64,000 bases of DNA from Apostichopus japonicus (GCF_037975245.1 NC_092568.1:4795001-4859000), one strand, 5' to 3'. Positions 46,154 through 57,785 are shown, counted from the first letter of the stretch. Notes: generated by a model not told the origin, from the sequence alone. Numbers and translations are program-made.

Positions 46154-47000
46154 ATGACGGATCCAGAACCAATTGCGGCAACCGAAGTTCAAAGTGATAA
46201 TGGTTCTTCACTAGGCAGTGAAATTGGGCTATAATTAGAGTGCCCTTTCTCATATTCGAAGCAGAGAGTGAAGGCGATGATCATTCCAATATTGAACCGA
46301 ACGTTGAGGGTGGAGCGGAGGTGTTACAACCGTATCAGTTCGAGCCTGTTAAACGAGCCGAAATTGAAGCTCCACAACATATCGAAGAAGAAATCCGTTC
46401 GAAACCATTGCAAGGAACATACAACGTGGTAAGAATTTATTAACGAAGCATTTAAAAACAAAATCCAGTCCATTTTGTGCATGTGTTGTTGGAATTCGCG
46501 GAACACCCTAAACCGTATTGTGCGTTGTGTTACGGTAACTTACAACTCATATGTAGAGTGTGTAGTACTAGTAGGGTTGTTGCATACTGAAAGTTTGGCT
46601 CGGGGATGTAAGTTGCATTATGCAGCCATGCTAGGTAGGCATATGTGTTATTTCATACTCATTATTACTTGGCTAGTACTTTGGCCTGGAGTTTTGCAAA
46701 TCAATTTTCTGAAACAAAAGAATGTTTCATGATACACGGAAGGTGTAAAATCACAACAAATGTAACCATAACTGTACATTGTATGCCTGCTTGTTATTGT
46801 GGACATCATGGCCAACATTAATACATTTTTAACTTTCATAAATTTTTTCCCAGGCAGTACAGATACATAGCCTACGGTCTACAGGTTCAATGATACTTGG
46901 GGTTCCTAGCAAGACACGTCAGGGTTGTGCTACCATCATGTGCAGTCCAAAGGATCAGAAGTGATTTTCCAGCCAATGGTCATTACACTGGATTCAAGTT
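46154..47000 (+). pseudogene. P2X7-cytoplasmic-domain-like (P2RX7_C) gene relic
   Basis: ATG at 46154 opens an acidic N-terminal segment, broken by a frame change near 46234, which reaches PYQFEPVKR, the hallmark start of this domain. A possible donor (GTAAGAATT) follows near 46430. After a ttttttcccag acceptor, the segment 46854-47000 reads YRYIAY, then RVVLPSCAVQRIR and YTGFK, the conserved C-terminal part of the domain, with one TGA stop where Trp is expected. The middle of the domain was not identified. Such stand-alone domains are widespread in aquatic animals; their function is unclear. Confidence 0.6.
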
Positions 47001-48417
47001 GCCAGGAGAAAACTCATTGTATAGGAAGCCTTGGTTGAGAAATTCCTCCAGGAACACCTTTTCTAAACTACAATTGTGTTGGATTATCAACCGTCAGGGT
47101 TCCCTCAGTGTTGATATATTGAAATTCAAGACTTTTAATTCAGGATGAAAAGGTTATTTTCCAGACCCAACATCAACAATGAAAGAAAAGGCATGTTTTG
47201 AAGCATTTGGACACAAGCATTGGCGTGACCGTGATGTCATATAATATGTGCATAAGGGAACGGGCATTGACCTTTTTAGGGGCATTTACCTCCCAGACGT
47301 TTGATTCGTACCTTTAATCTGGAAGCCAAAATATCCATATCACCAATGATATTTGACAGAAAAGTCATAATAAAGACCAATGGAGGCAGCAGAACTCTTG
47401 AATGTTTAGACTTTGTTTCTTCAGCAGCAGTTGGTTTGTTTTGTAGTCTTTCTTCAAAAACTCAGCAGTACACCCTGTTAATGGTCTTCGATTGTTTTAA
47501 TGCGTGTGATGCTGTGTTTCACATTGCCCATCATCAGTGTTGTACGTGTCGTCGTGCTTGTGTAACATTTTTGCATGTGAGTTACTTCGTGCAGTGTTTC
47601 TTGGTTTAAATAACCCTTTATTGTATTTGATTCTGGATTATTCTAATTAATTTGTCACAACAACGATTGATAGCGATGGACATGCAACTGCTTTGTAGGC
47701 TTAAAGCAAAAAAATTCATGTAAGTTGTTTTCTTTTAACCTCCTTTGATGTCACAAATCACATTAGTGTTATTTAAGAATGATAATGTTTATGGAAAGTA
47801 CAGTTTTACTTTTATGTCATATAATACAATGATTGTTGTTAATGTTAGTTCAGATTGTCCAGAATGACTGTCTAGAACTGATATTGAATAAATTTTGTTC
47901 AATGATTTAACACTTGAACTATGTTGTGTGAATTTTTGGCTCTGTGACTTTAAAATAAATCGCTTTGAGATTTAATTAAACACCCTTTGGAATAAAATCT
48001 TTTTACCTACCTATTTTGACCCATCCCCATTACCCCCACTCCCTCCACAACATAAAAAATGGTTTTCCTGGAATAGGAATAAGAAATTATTGCTATAACT
48101 AACTGATCCAGCATATTCCAGAAATAAATTGGGGCACTGAGATTTGTTCACAAGAAGATGTAACCCATTGCTTCTGAAGCAAACCTCATAGCTTATTAGT
48201 ATACAATAGAGCAATGAAGGGGGTGTTGATTTAGATGATACAGTAAAATCTCTTCGTCTATTGCGACTTCAGTGTAGTAACGCTAATACTATAGTACTAC
48301 TAGTGCTCGGCGCGCTACCTCCTAAGGATCGCCACTTGCCCCATTGGAGGTTTCCTGTTCCCCGATCTGGTCTTCAGAGTAGTTTTTTGTGGATTACTTG
48401 ACAGAAGAATGACTCTT

Positions 48418-48663
48418 TTATGTCGAACCGTTAAAGTCCATTTGTTTTATTTCATAACAAAAAGGAGGGATCGTAGTATGCTTCCGTGAAGTGTTCGCTT
48501 CATTCGGAGCTGCATACTGGCTAGGCCCAGTGAAATCGGCGCTGGTGTTGTGCACTAACTTGGTCATAATCGCCGTGTTTTTTTCGTCCTTCAACCATGG
48601 ATGAAGGCTAATTGCATGGGTAATGATATTTATGCAACCCCCAACAACACAACGGACCGGCAT
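48418..48663 (-). pseudogene. THAP-type zinc-finger gene relic
   Basis: From an ATG at 48663 the frame reads MPVRCVVGGC, SLHPWLKDEK and FTGPSQY, which are the first two Cys, the LHxFPKD-like motif and the later conserved part of a THAP C2CH domain. The remaining Cys and His (VCSSE, SEHF) lie just downstream in a shifted frame with a stop. THAP domains bind DNA and occur in transposases and their host derivatives. The gene converges with the P2RX7_C-like relic in the same element. Confidence 0.6.
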
Positions 48664-49019
48664 TTCTCTCGGATAGTTTACAACAGTTGAAAAACAAACT
48701 TGAAATTTCTAACGATATAGCGTAATACAGTGGTTGTTCTCTCAGTGTAAATGTGCGTGTATATGGAACGGTATGATCGTCGCGTATCCGATACATGCCT
48801 GGGCTTTGCACGTGTGTTCCTAACATGACGTCATCATTGTCTTGTTGTGAAATCGCATTCTCAGATATCTATTTTCGGATGCGAATATTAAAACGTTAAT
48901 TACTAATTAGTCCTTGAGGTTTTCAAGGTGTTGAGGATAGTTTTGAACATAGATTTTCTCATAGATTCAGAGGAAGTTACTCTCGATGAGTTGGATTTTT
49001 CGTGTCATGGCCTCTTTAA

Positions 49020-49823
49020 TGGCTCCTCTTGGTTTACGACCCTCGACCTAGCGAGTGGCTACTGGCAGGTCGAAATGGACGAGTCTGATAGGGAAAAGAC
49101 CGCTTTTATCACCCACAGTGGTCTATATCAATTTTGTGTCATGCCGTTCGGGCTTTGCAATGCACCAGCCACCTTTGAAAGATTGATGGAGAAAATTTGA
49201 TCTGGTTTGCAGTGGCAAACATGTTTAGTCTATCTAGACGATGTAATTATTTTTGGAAAGAATTTCAAGGAACACATTGCTACCATAGGTGATGTTTTTA
49301 CGAGGTTCAAATTAGCGGGACTGAAACTGTCGCCTAAGAAATGTTTTCTTTTCAAACAACAAGTGGAGTTTCTTGGACACGTAGTTAGCAAGGACGGAGT
49401 TTCGACTGATCCGTCAAAGGTGGCTGTTGTTAAAAATTGGCCAAGGCCAAATTGTGTTCGTGACGTGAGAGGATTTGTAGGTTTATGTTCTTATTACAGG
49501 AAGTTTGTTAAAAACTTCACTCTTATCGCACGTCCTTTACATCGTTTGACAGAAAAGGGAAAAAGATTTCTGTGGAATGAGAAAAAGAATGAGAATGAAG
49601 AAGCACTCAACGCCTTGAAGGTAGCCCTAACTTCTACTTCTATATTAGCCTTCCCACCCCCAGTGACAAGTATATTCTTGGCATAGATGCAAGCAATGAA
49701 AGCTTGGGTAGTGTTCTCTCTCAAATCCAGGGAGGAGAAGAAAGAGTAATCGCATATTTTAGTAAATCGTTTAGTAAGGCTGAACGAAGGTATTGCGTAA
49801 CAAGAAAAGAGTTGTACGCTATA
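49020..49823 (+). pseudogene. Gypsy pol, part 2: RT core and start of RNase H
   Basis: RT resumes with [16 protein letters not shown] and [23 protein letters not shown] at 49198-49200 interrupts it before the catalytic LVYLDDVIIFG at 49213-49245. The connection domain (GLCSYYRKFVKNF) follows. A frame change near 49656 leads to RNase H motifs (GIDASNESLGSVLSQ, RKELYAI), where the next inserted element begins. Confidence 0.88.
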
Positions 49824-52009
49824 CAGGTGCGTATCCAGGGGGGCGTTGGGGGCGCGCGCCCCCCGGGTAAGAAAAAGAGGAGAGAAAAAAAAAGAGAAGA
49901 AAAAAGGAAAAAAAGAGGAGGAGGAGAGGAAGGAAGGGAAAAGAAAAAGAAGAAAGAGAGAAGAAGGAGAAAAGGAGGGAGTAAAAGAAAACGCGAAGAC
50001 ACCGGGAAGAGAAAGAGGAACAGTGACATCATTACAGCGCTGAAGGGTAGCCAGTGACGGATCAATGATTTCGTAAAAGTGTGCCTCACCCTACCCCTTA
50101 CACCGACAACTCCATTATTTTGACGTTTCCATTTTCCTCTCTCACTAATGATCTATATATATACTATATATGGTCTAGCATAACGCGTGTGTAGAATTGT
50201 GCTATGAAACCATCTGTGGCTGGTCTCGAACTCGACCGTGTCGTCGGGGAACATGACGCATTTTGGGATGGGGGCGACCGCCCCCCCCCCCATTCAGCAT
50301 TTTTTTAAATGATATCGCTAAGTAATTTCGAAATAGAAAGTGCTTAGATGCAACTTACAAGGCCTGGGAAGTGTCATTTCCAGCGATCTGGGAGACATTT
50401 TCGGACAAAATTTGCTTGTACGCTTCGCGCTAACAAATGGTCCTGGGTAGTGCCATTTCCAACGATCTGGGAGGCATTTTCGGCCCAAATTTTCTTGTAC
50501 GCTTCGCGCCAACCTATGGTGGCGCTACGCTTAGATAATTTACCTACAGGCTTCGCCCCTCCCTTGGCAAATTCCTCGCTACGCGCCTGTTCGAATTTGT
50601 AACGCAAACAGCAGATATCACATCATATCAGTGAGCATGAAAATGGCGTTCCAGGATGAAAAGCCTCAAAACTGTCCGAATTGCCTGAAAAAAATAACCA
50701 AAAATTTTCGCGCGCGCGAAGCGCGAGTTCAACGTGTTCATGTCAATATCATATAAGCAAGCATCGGTTATTACATCGCATGCCATCATGTACCGTACGG
50801 TCCTTTAAAATTGCGCAGTATACCGCGGGATGCTAATGTAAACAACGACATGTCTCATGTAGATGTATAAAAAGCAGGAAGGTCCAATTATGTCAAAACT
50901 CTCTTTTACATTAGTAATGGCGAATTAGGGACTGCACCCCCGCCGCGCAGTGGTGGAGCGTCCATATGGTCAGGGGGCGGATGCCCCCCCTGACGGACTC
51001 AAATGGACTGCTGGCGCCTTTTCAGCTCTTTACCACTTTTTACTTATTCTAGATTATTGACTTTTTTATTGCGCTCTCATCTACTTATTGACATTTGTCA
51101 CATTTTGTTGGTGTAATTTGGCGATGACACCCTATTCTTCGTTTATCTGCAAATTAGCCAGGCCCTGAAAGGGTCATTTCCGGCGATCTAGGGAGTATCT
51201 TTACTCAAAATTTGTCTGTGCGCTACGCGCCAACCAGTGGTGGCGCTCCGCTTAGATAGTGTCGAAAGCGCCCCTACAGACCATTCTCGCCCCTCCTGAC
51301 CAATACCCCTAGCTCCGCCACTGCCGCCGCGCCTCCTACGCCTATGTGTGTAGTGTTCGGTTTCGGAAATATCTGCTATTTTTTCATTTCCTTCAACCAA
51401 GTTTTATAATAGCCGTTAAAACAGGTTTAATATTTGTACACCAATAAATTAACTGTGTCTGAATTTTCGAAAATTTATGACCAACATTCTGCATCACACT
51501 TCCCTCTACTCGTGCAATTTTGACCGGTCTGTTAGGGGTCGAAGGTAGTTTTTCTATATTGGTTGTCCATAGATGAAATTTTGCACAACATTATGGGTAT
51601 GTTTTGAAGTGAGTTTATTCACGAGAAATGTGAATTTTCAAATTCTGAACAAATTTGGGGCTTAAAACCTTGAAAAGTGGGGCTGACGGGTATTGTGGGC
51701 CGCGACGTAGAATCACTTACAAAAGCAAAGACCCACAGGACATGCGATCAGGTCGAACATGACGTGTGCCGGGTTGACAATCTTCAAAAAGGTTATGGAT
51801 GGAAAAAAAAACTATTAGGAAATACTTGGTTCTCAGCCAAAAGTGTACATCTGGTTGGTCATTTCAAGCCCGAGAAGTGCCGTTTCCGGTGATCTGGGGG
51901 GGTATCAAAACCAGAAATTTTCTTGTACGCTGCGCGCCAACCGATGGTGGCGCTCCGCTTAGATAGTAATTCGCGCCCCCCGGGTTAGAAAATCCTGGAT
52001 ACGCGCCTG
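49824..52009. mobile_element. 2186-bp hAT-like element in the RNase H region
   Basis: TIRs CAGGTGCGTATCCAGG and CCTGGATACGCGCCTG. The pol frame continues across the site once one copy of CTATA (49819-49823 / 52010-52014) is discounted, giving a 5-bp target duplication. The ends look hAT-like, though most hAT duplicate 8 bp. Contents: an A/G-rich stretch at 49870-50010, internal modules repeated at 50360-50540 and 51860-51970, and a nested MITE. No transposase ORF. Confidence 0.82.
50948..51323. mobile_element. 376-bp hAT MITE, nested
   Basis: Sister of 15912-16304: ends CAGTGGTGGAGC and GCTCCGCCACTG, exact 8-bp duplication CCGCCGCG (50940-50947 and 51324-51331). It lies inside the 2186-bp element inside Gypsy, a third level of nesting. 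Confidence 0.92.
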
Positions 52010-52014
52010 CTATA

Positions 52015-53885
52015 GTAGCATCAATTAAACACTTCCACCATTATCTGTACGGTGCTGAATTTCTTGTGCGAACTGACCATGGTGCTTTGAGGTGGTTACT
52101 TAATTTTAAACAACCCGAGGGGCATATTGCGCGATGGCTTGAAATGCTGGGCACTTATAACTACGAAATTCAGCACCGTCCAGGAAGTAAACACGGGAAT
52201 GCAGATGCGCTTTCCCGACGCCCGTGCGTAGATTGTAGGTATTGCCTCCGTTTAGAGGAAACGGAATTAAGTACAGTAGAAGATACTGGGGGGTATCTTA
52301 CTGGACAAAAACTCAGTCAAAGTGGGGGTACCCTTGACACCCACGTATATACGGTTGTAACCCGTAGTAAAACTAAACAGGGTGGGAGTCAAACTGATAG
52401 GCTGGGCGAAATTAGGACAGATGCTGAGAAGGGGATGGAACCCGCTACATCAGTAGAAAGTCCAACTCAAAGTGGAAAAGATAATGGACAGGTTGTGCCA
52501 GAGATAGTTGCTCCCAGGCTAGAGCTAGATGGTGCTTGGGTGGACCAGTGGTCTGTAGAAGACATTAAGAAGGCGCAGCAGGGTGATAACGACATCAGTC
52601 GAATCATAGGCTGGATGGTTATTTCCAAAGAAAAGCCGCAGTGGTCGCTGATTTCAGCTGAGAACAAGACTTTCAAAACTTACTGGGGTATGTTGAAGGT
52701 CTTATGTCTCAGAAACGGTATTCTTTATCGAAAATGGGAATCTGACTCGGGGAATGAGATCTCCTGGAAATTAGTGGTGGCTAGAAGCATGCGTAATGAG
52801 GTAATGTCTTTGTTACATAGTAATGCCAGAGCTGGTCACCTAGGTGTTAAGAAAACTATGAGGAGAGTCCAATCTAGATTTTACTGGGCTGGATATCATA
52901 AGGATATAGAGAGATGGTGTCGGCAATGTGAAAAATGCTCTTCAAGGAAGGGTCCAATTAAATCTCATAGAGCACGTATGCAAAAGTACGTGGTAGGAGC
53001 CCCCATGGAAAGAGTGGCCATGGATATATTGGGACCCTTACCAGTTACCGACACGGGAAATAGATATATTTTGTGTGTAGCGGACTACTTTACTAAGTGG
53101 ACCGAGGCTTATGCGATCCCAAACCAGGAGGCAGTTACTGTGGCCAGAGTCTTTGTAGAACAGTTTGTGTTGAGGTTCGGTGTTCCCCTACAGTTGCATA
53201 CTGACCAGGGCCGAAATTTCGAGTCAAATTTGTTTAAAGAATTAGCACAGCTCCTTGGTATTGATAAAACTCGTACTACAGCCTTTCACCTCCAATCTGA
53301 TGGCATGGTGGAGCGTTTTAACAGAACCTTAGAGGCGATGTTATCGGCCGTTGTTTCGGAAAACCAACGTGATTGGGATGAATGGTTGCCCCATGTTACC
53401 ATGGCGTACCGCTCCTCTGTTCACGAGACCACGGGAGGGACACCCAGTGTAATGATGTTAGGAAGGGAGATGAATCTCCCAATTGATCTCCTGGTACCCC
53501 CTCCCCATGTTGAAATTAGTTCAAGTATTAGCTATGTTAGTAAATTGGAAGAAAAACTTTGGACAGTTCATGAAATGGCTAAAATCGAAACAAATGCGTC
53601 AGTTGAAAGGCAGAAGAAGTCCTATGATAGGCTTAGCAATGCCAAAAATTATAACGTCGGTGATAAAGTTTGGCTGTATGACCCCAGTAAGAAAAGGGAC
53701 TGTCTCCTAAGTTGCAAAGATACTGGGAAGGCCCATATTTAATAGTTAATAAGTTATCCGATGTAATTTCTCGTATAAAACAGTCGGAACAATCGAGGCC
53801 GAAGGTCGTTCACCACGATCGTCTTAAATTGTGCTTAGCATCTGGAGAGAGTGTTGAGACCAACAGCGTTGGTGAGGCCTCGTAG
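52015..53885 (+). pseudogene. Gypsy pol, part 3: RNase H end and integrase
   Basis: The RNase H remainder (HYLYGAEFLVRTDHGALRWL, NADALSRRP) is followed by the zinc-binding HHCC region (HSNARAGHLGVKK, CRQCEKC). The integrase core has the acidic triad in MDILGPLP, TDQGRNFES and MVERFNRTLEAM. A one-base change in the A/G run near 53690-53702 shifts the frame; the GPY/F module (YWEGPYLIVNKL, HHDRLKL) then reads to a TAG near 53885. The catalytic residues are intact, but pol as a whole is broken. Confidence 0.9.
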
Positions 53886-54082
53886 TTACGTAAGCGTTAC
53901 GTAAGCAACAAGTAGGGTTATATTTAGTTTTGACCCGGGACTGGTAAACGTTCGCTCCATTAGTGGGTGAAGCTCTGATTCTCCACTGACGCTCACTCTG
54001 CTTCCAGAACCGGTGTTGTCAGAGCATAGGCTACATATTTTCATTTTTACTGCTTTATTGTTTTTATTGTAAAGATAGAGCA

Positions 54083-54808
54083 ATGTCCGCAAACCTTCCA
54101 TTCGGGCGTGGTATTGGTAGACCACAAGTAGATTGTTTTTCGTGCGGGCGATTATTTTTTTCATGGAAGCAGCTTCGCAGTCATCACACAAACTGTGAAT
54201 TTAGGGGTAGGCGAGGTAGGCGTTTTGGTTTAAGGAGGCCAGGACCGGTAGCTCCTATTGTGCCACAATCAACTGGACCACAGATTGCAAATTCAAAGTC
54301 GAGTCCTGCTGTGACACCGAATAACAATGAGTGGCTAAATGATATTTCTTTGGCTTTTGGCACCGAGGATCTACCTCCGTCACCCTTCGATCCGTTAGCT
54401 GCCCTCATCGAAGCGAGCGACCAGTCGTGTGAGAACGCCCCCGCCTCAACGGTAGACTGCAGACCTATCGACCTTTCGTTTGGACCCAGTGATAGACGAG
54501 CGACAACCCCCCTGACATCACCCATAGAGGATAGCTCCACACCTTCCCCAACCACTTCAACATCAACCCATTCAACAGCATCGTCGGATTCAACTCTGGA
54601 TGATAAAGAACTGACCCGTCTGCGGAACCTGATGGTTACTTCAAGGATTCCACTCATCATCAACGCGGAAGTAAAAAACCTTGGTCTTGGAGTTATTTAC
54701 AGGAAGAAAAGACATACGGTCCAATACCCAGATGGTACAGTCCTTACCACGGAGAAGGAGGGATTCGAATTGCCCCCACAGATCAGGGAACTGTTGACTT
54801 ACCGTTAA
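54083..54808 (+). CDS. Extra 3' ORF of the Gypsy element: C2HC zinc-finger protein
   Basis: 241 codons, ATG at 54083, TAA at 54806. Near the N terminus is a C-x2-C-x12-H-x3-C finger (Cys18, Cys21, His34, Cys38), then an Arg/Gly-rich patch (FRGRRGRRFGLRRPG), a long Ser/Thr/Pro-rich segment (about 60-170) and a compact C-terminal region with YRKKRHTVQYPDGTVLTTE. No signal peptide or transmembrane segment, so it is not envelope-like although it occupies that position. The frame is intact while gag and pol are broken. It probably binds nucleic acid; its role is unknown and I do not recognise a named family. Confidence 0.72.
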   Translation: MSANLPFGRGIGRPQVDCFSCGRLFFSWKQLRSHHTNCEFRGRRGRRFGLRRPGPVAPIVPQSTGPQIANSKSSPAVTPNNNEWLNDISLAFGTEDLPPSPFDPLAALIEASDQSCENAPASTVDCRPIDLSFGPSDRRATTPLTSPIEDSSTPSPTTSTSTHSTASSDSTLDDKELTRLRNLMVTSRIPLIINAEVKNLGLGVIYRKKRHTVQYPDGTVLTTEKEGFELPPQIRELLTYR

Positions 54809-55541
54809 TCCATAGAGATGCCCTCGATCAGGACTTTTGTGTTAAATAACGTGTTTCCTTATTATATATTTTTACTGTGGAAATATTATGGACATTTTAC
54901 CTTTTGATGCGGACATCCGGTTTCGTTATGATATCTTTTTACTTTGGAAATCTTGTGGGCATTTCATATTTTGATGCGAACTTCCTATCAATTTATTTTG
55001 TGGTTTGGATCTCTGTGTTACATCAATAGTGTTATGTTTTGATTCACTTGGATTGTTTTCATGTATTTATATCTATGTACGGCACCGTAAGTTGTTTTTA
55101 CTTTTATTACTTGTATCTGGAATGTGACCTTACATGAATCCAAATTGCACTTTCGCGCGAGCCGCGTTATTCCTTTAGGGTATGAGCACGTGCATGTAAG
55201 GTCATATTACTCTTCTATTACTCTCGTATTGCGTAACTTTCTTCTTTCGCAGTCGAGCTAGGACATATTTTTTTAGTCGGTACAGATTGACATGTGATAC
55301 GTTTTTATCTCAAAAGTTAGTTCTGAACCCATATTAAGAGTTATTATCAAATGTTATTGTGTGTATAGGCTCTCGTGCATGGCAGGCACTATTATTTATA
55401 CTTTGCTTTTATACGTATTCATGTATTTGGATTTCTTTTTGTATTAGTATGTTTATGATTTTAGATTTGTATCTAATTAGCGATCCTTTACTATATTGTT
55501 TTCATAACTTGGGGACAAGTTAAGGACTGAGAAGGCGATAG
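54809..55541 (+). other. Gypsy 3' noncoding region with a hairpin
   Basis: 733 bp between the extra ORF and the 3' LTR. At 55121-55136 and 55193-55208 a 16-bp inverted repeat (AATGTGACCTTACATG, one mismatch) closes a loop of 56 bases. A purine-rich stretch (gactgagaaggcgatag) ends at the LTR and may be the polypurine tract. Confidence 0.65.
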
Positions 55542-56098
55542 TGTGATGCCGTTGGTCATCATATATGTCGCCCTCTATTTGTCGTAGGCTACATTACGTA
55601 ATAATTACAGGTCACGTGATGTCTGCTCACCAGCTCAGCTGAAGCAGACCTCAAGACTTGTGACCAGTCTTCGCTCCCGATCTGAATCGTTTGGTTCGGT
55701 AGTAGCCCTGGCTCCGACCATTGTGGTCGTACTTGTATCTGTCTTGTATTCGTCTTTTATACACTTTTGTACGTATCGTTATAGGACTCTACTTCGGTAT
55801 TGAGACCTCGTTTGTGACCATTATCGTTAAGTGCATGTTTTTCTACCTATTATTGAGGGCTTCGTGCCGATGTATTGTTTGTACCGTGGCTGGTTATAGT
55901 AATAGATTGCGAAATCTACACAGCGCTTGTTCTTTACTCGTTTGTCTATGTGTTATATCTTTTGCATGTAATAGCGAGATTTAAGGCTCGTCGTTACTAA
56001 CATACAAACATCCAAGCCGCATTTGTTTCCATACCACCACCAGTCCTCAGCAGGGAATATTTGGACGCTCCAGAATCTTAGACTGAGTTAGCGTTACA
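55542..56098 (+). repeat. Gypsy 3' LTR
   Basis: 557 bp, TGTGATG to GTTACA, followed by the target duplication GTAT. Confidence 0.93.
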
Positions 56099-56557
56099 GT
56101 ATTATTAGCAAATTGTCGCATTTCGGCTTCCGCATATTTAGCAGTAAATTCGTGCGACAACTAAATATGGAAAAGCCGATATTCTAAGAGATGAGAGCTA
56201 TCCAAGTGGGTTTACAAGAATACAACAGAGAAGGATCTTACGGAGACAAAATCAGTCTTTCAGACTGGCTGAAAATGGAACTCCTGCTTACCGAAATTGA
56301 AGGAAAGTTTGCTATCTAGGGCTTCTCAACTCGCCCAAATCGAGGCAGCTCATACTGACTACACTCAAAAAAATGAAGTGTTAAATTTGAATCGTAAAGT
56401 GTTGAATTTAACACCCCACCCTGTTTGGATTAGGGACAACACCCACCGGGTTAAATTAACACTTCAAAAGTGTAACATAATATAACACTTTGCGAGTGTT
56501 GCCTTAACAACACCCATACAAGTGTCAAAATAACACTTCCTGGTGTTGAAGGTACAC

Positions 56558-56800
56558 TACAGGGAGTAAAATTAACACAATAAAGTGTTCATTTGTTAAA
56601 ACTTCTGGGTGTCAACATGACACTTCAGGAAGTAAAATTAACACCATAAAGTGTTCATTTGTTAGCAGTTCTGGGTGTCAAAATTGCACTTCAGGGAGTA
56701 TAATTAACACTCTAGTGCACATTTTTTGGCCTTCTGGGTGTCAAAGTTCTGCTTCAGTGAGTAGAATTACCACCATATAGTGTTCATTTGTCATCTGTGT
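56558..56800. repeat. Subterminal ~65-bp tandem repeats
   Basis: Units start near 56558, 56623, 56689 and 56752 at ctncaggnagta, each with attaacac and a gtgttcatttgtt-type box. Such repeats commonly bind transposase. Confidence 0.7.
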
Positions 56801-57289
56801 CAAGATGATACTTAATGGACTCTCAACACACAATAGTGCTCTCTCGTTTATACTTCTGGATGTATATTTAACTGCTGGTTTGTAAAGTTTTACATGTTTA
56901 TTATGTAACGCAAATACAATACTGTTATGTAAAATTTTGCCAGAAAAGTTTACATCGCACCCGTTTAGTAAATATTTTTTACAGGTTTTAGGTAAATTAT
57001 TACCTAGTAATTAGGTAAACAATATGGATGCATGTTTGAATCGCTCACAGCAGAAAGTTACATTTAAGAGAGAGCAAAAAGCAATGACAACACAAACAAT
57101 TCAGAATGTGGGATTTTCAGCAATTAAACACCCTACTACCTTCCTATTCCAGAGGTCCATTTATTATATCCCATTAAATGTAAAACGAACAATTTAGGCT
57201 ATAAAAGTATTGTCTTGTGGAATTAAGTCAACTTAAAAGTGCCAACATTTTCAAATGCTACAGTGCAGTTACTTGGTCTTTATTTTTTT

Positions 57290-57785
57290 GCACATGCCTT
57301 TTTTTCTAGATTAAAGACAAAGAAACAACTCTTCCCAAAGTCAATTTCAAATAAGCAACAACTTTAGAAAAATTCTGATCCATGGGATGAGAAAACATGG
57401 AGTGCTGTGTATGATGACTGCTACACTACAGTGACTATGTCTTTGTTGTTGGCAAATGCCTTTTGGTATTCCAGATTAAACGCAAGAAACAACTCTTCCC
57501 AAAGTCAATTTCAAATAAGCAACAACTTTAGATATATGCTGATCCGTGGGATGAGAAAACGTGGAGTACTGTCTATGATGACTGCTACACTGCAGTTACT
57601 TTGTCTTTGTTGTTGGCTCGTGCCTTTGGTATTCCAAATTAAACACAAAGAAAAAACTCTTCCCAAAGAAAATTCCAAATAAGCAACAACTTTACATACA
57701 TTCTGATCCGTAAGATGAGGAAACATGGAGTTCTGTCTATGACAACTGCTAAACTGCAGTAACTTTGTCTTTTTTGTCGGCACGG
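57290..57785. repeat. Three tandem repeats of ~164 bp
   Basis: The landmark attaaa(g/c)(a/g)caa recurs near 57310, 57475 and 57638, followed by caactcttcccaaag and ctgatcc. Inside the TIR element. Confidence 0.8.

Larger units (their letters stand above)
45824..49015. mobile_element. 3192-bp TTAA-target DNA element inside RT
   Basis: TIRs AGTGGCCATGACACGAAAA and TTTTTCGTGTCATGGCCTCT with one mismatch near the tip. TTAA flanks at 45820-45823 and 49016-49019, inside the gypsy RT frame, which reads on without loss across the site. TTAA targets are typical of piggyBac and Kolobok. No transposase was recognised, but relics of two other genes are present. Confidence 0.85.
41749..56098 (+). mobile_element. 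Ty3/Gypsy LTR retrotransposon with nested insertions
   Basis: 5' LTR 41749-42304, PBS, gag, PR, RT, RNase H, INT, an extra 3' ORF and 3' LTR 55542-56098. GTAT flanks both ends (41745-41748 and 56099-56102). RT-RNase H-INT order is that of Ty3/Gypsy. About five differences separate the LTRs, so the insertion is young by that measure, yet gag and pol carry several frame breaks and three inserted elements. Without the inserts the element would be about 8.7 kb. Confidence 0.93.

Noticed and set aside
49704..50089. Lys/Arg/Glu-rich and Leu/Phe-rich ORFs
   Set aside because: They run from RNase H into the A/G-rich tract of the inserted element; composition artefact.
54184..54663. 159-codon ORF antisense to the zinc-finger ORF
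   Set aside because: Shadow frame of the plus-strand coding sequence, with no motif.
54083..54808. Envelope gene
   Set aside because: No signal peptide, transmembrane segment or glycosylation pattern; a zinc finger instead.
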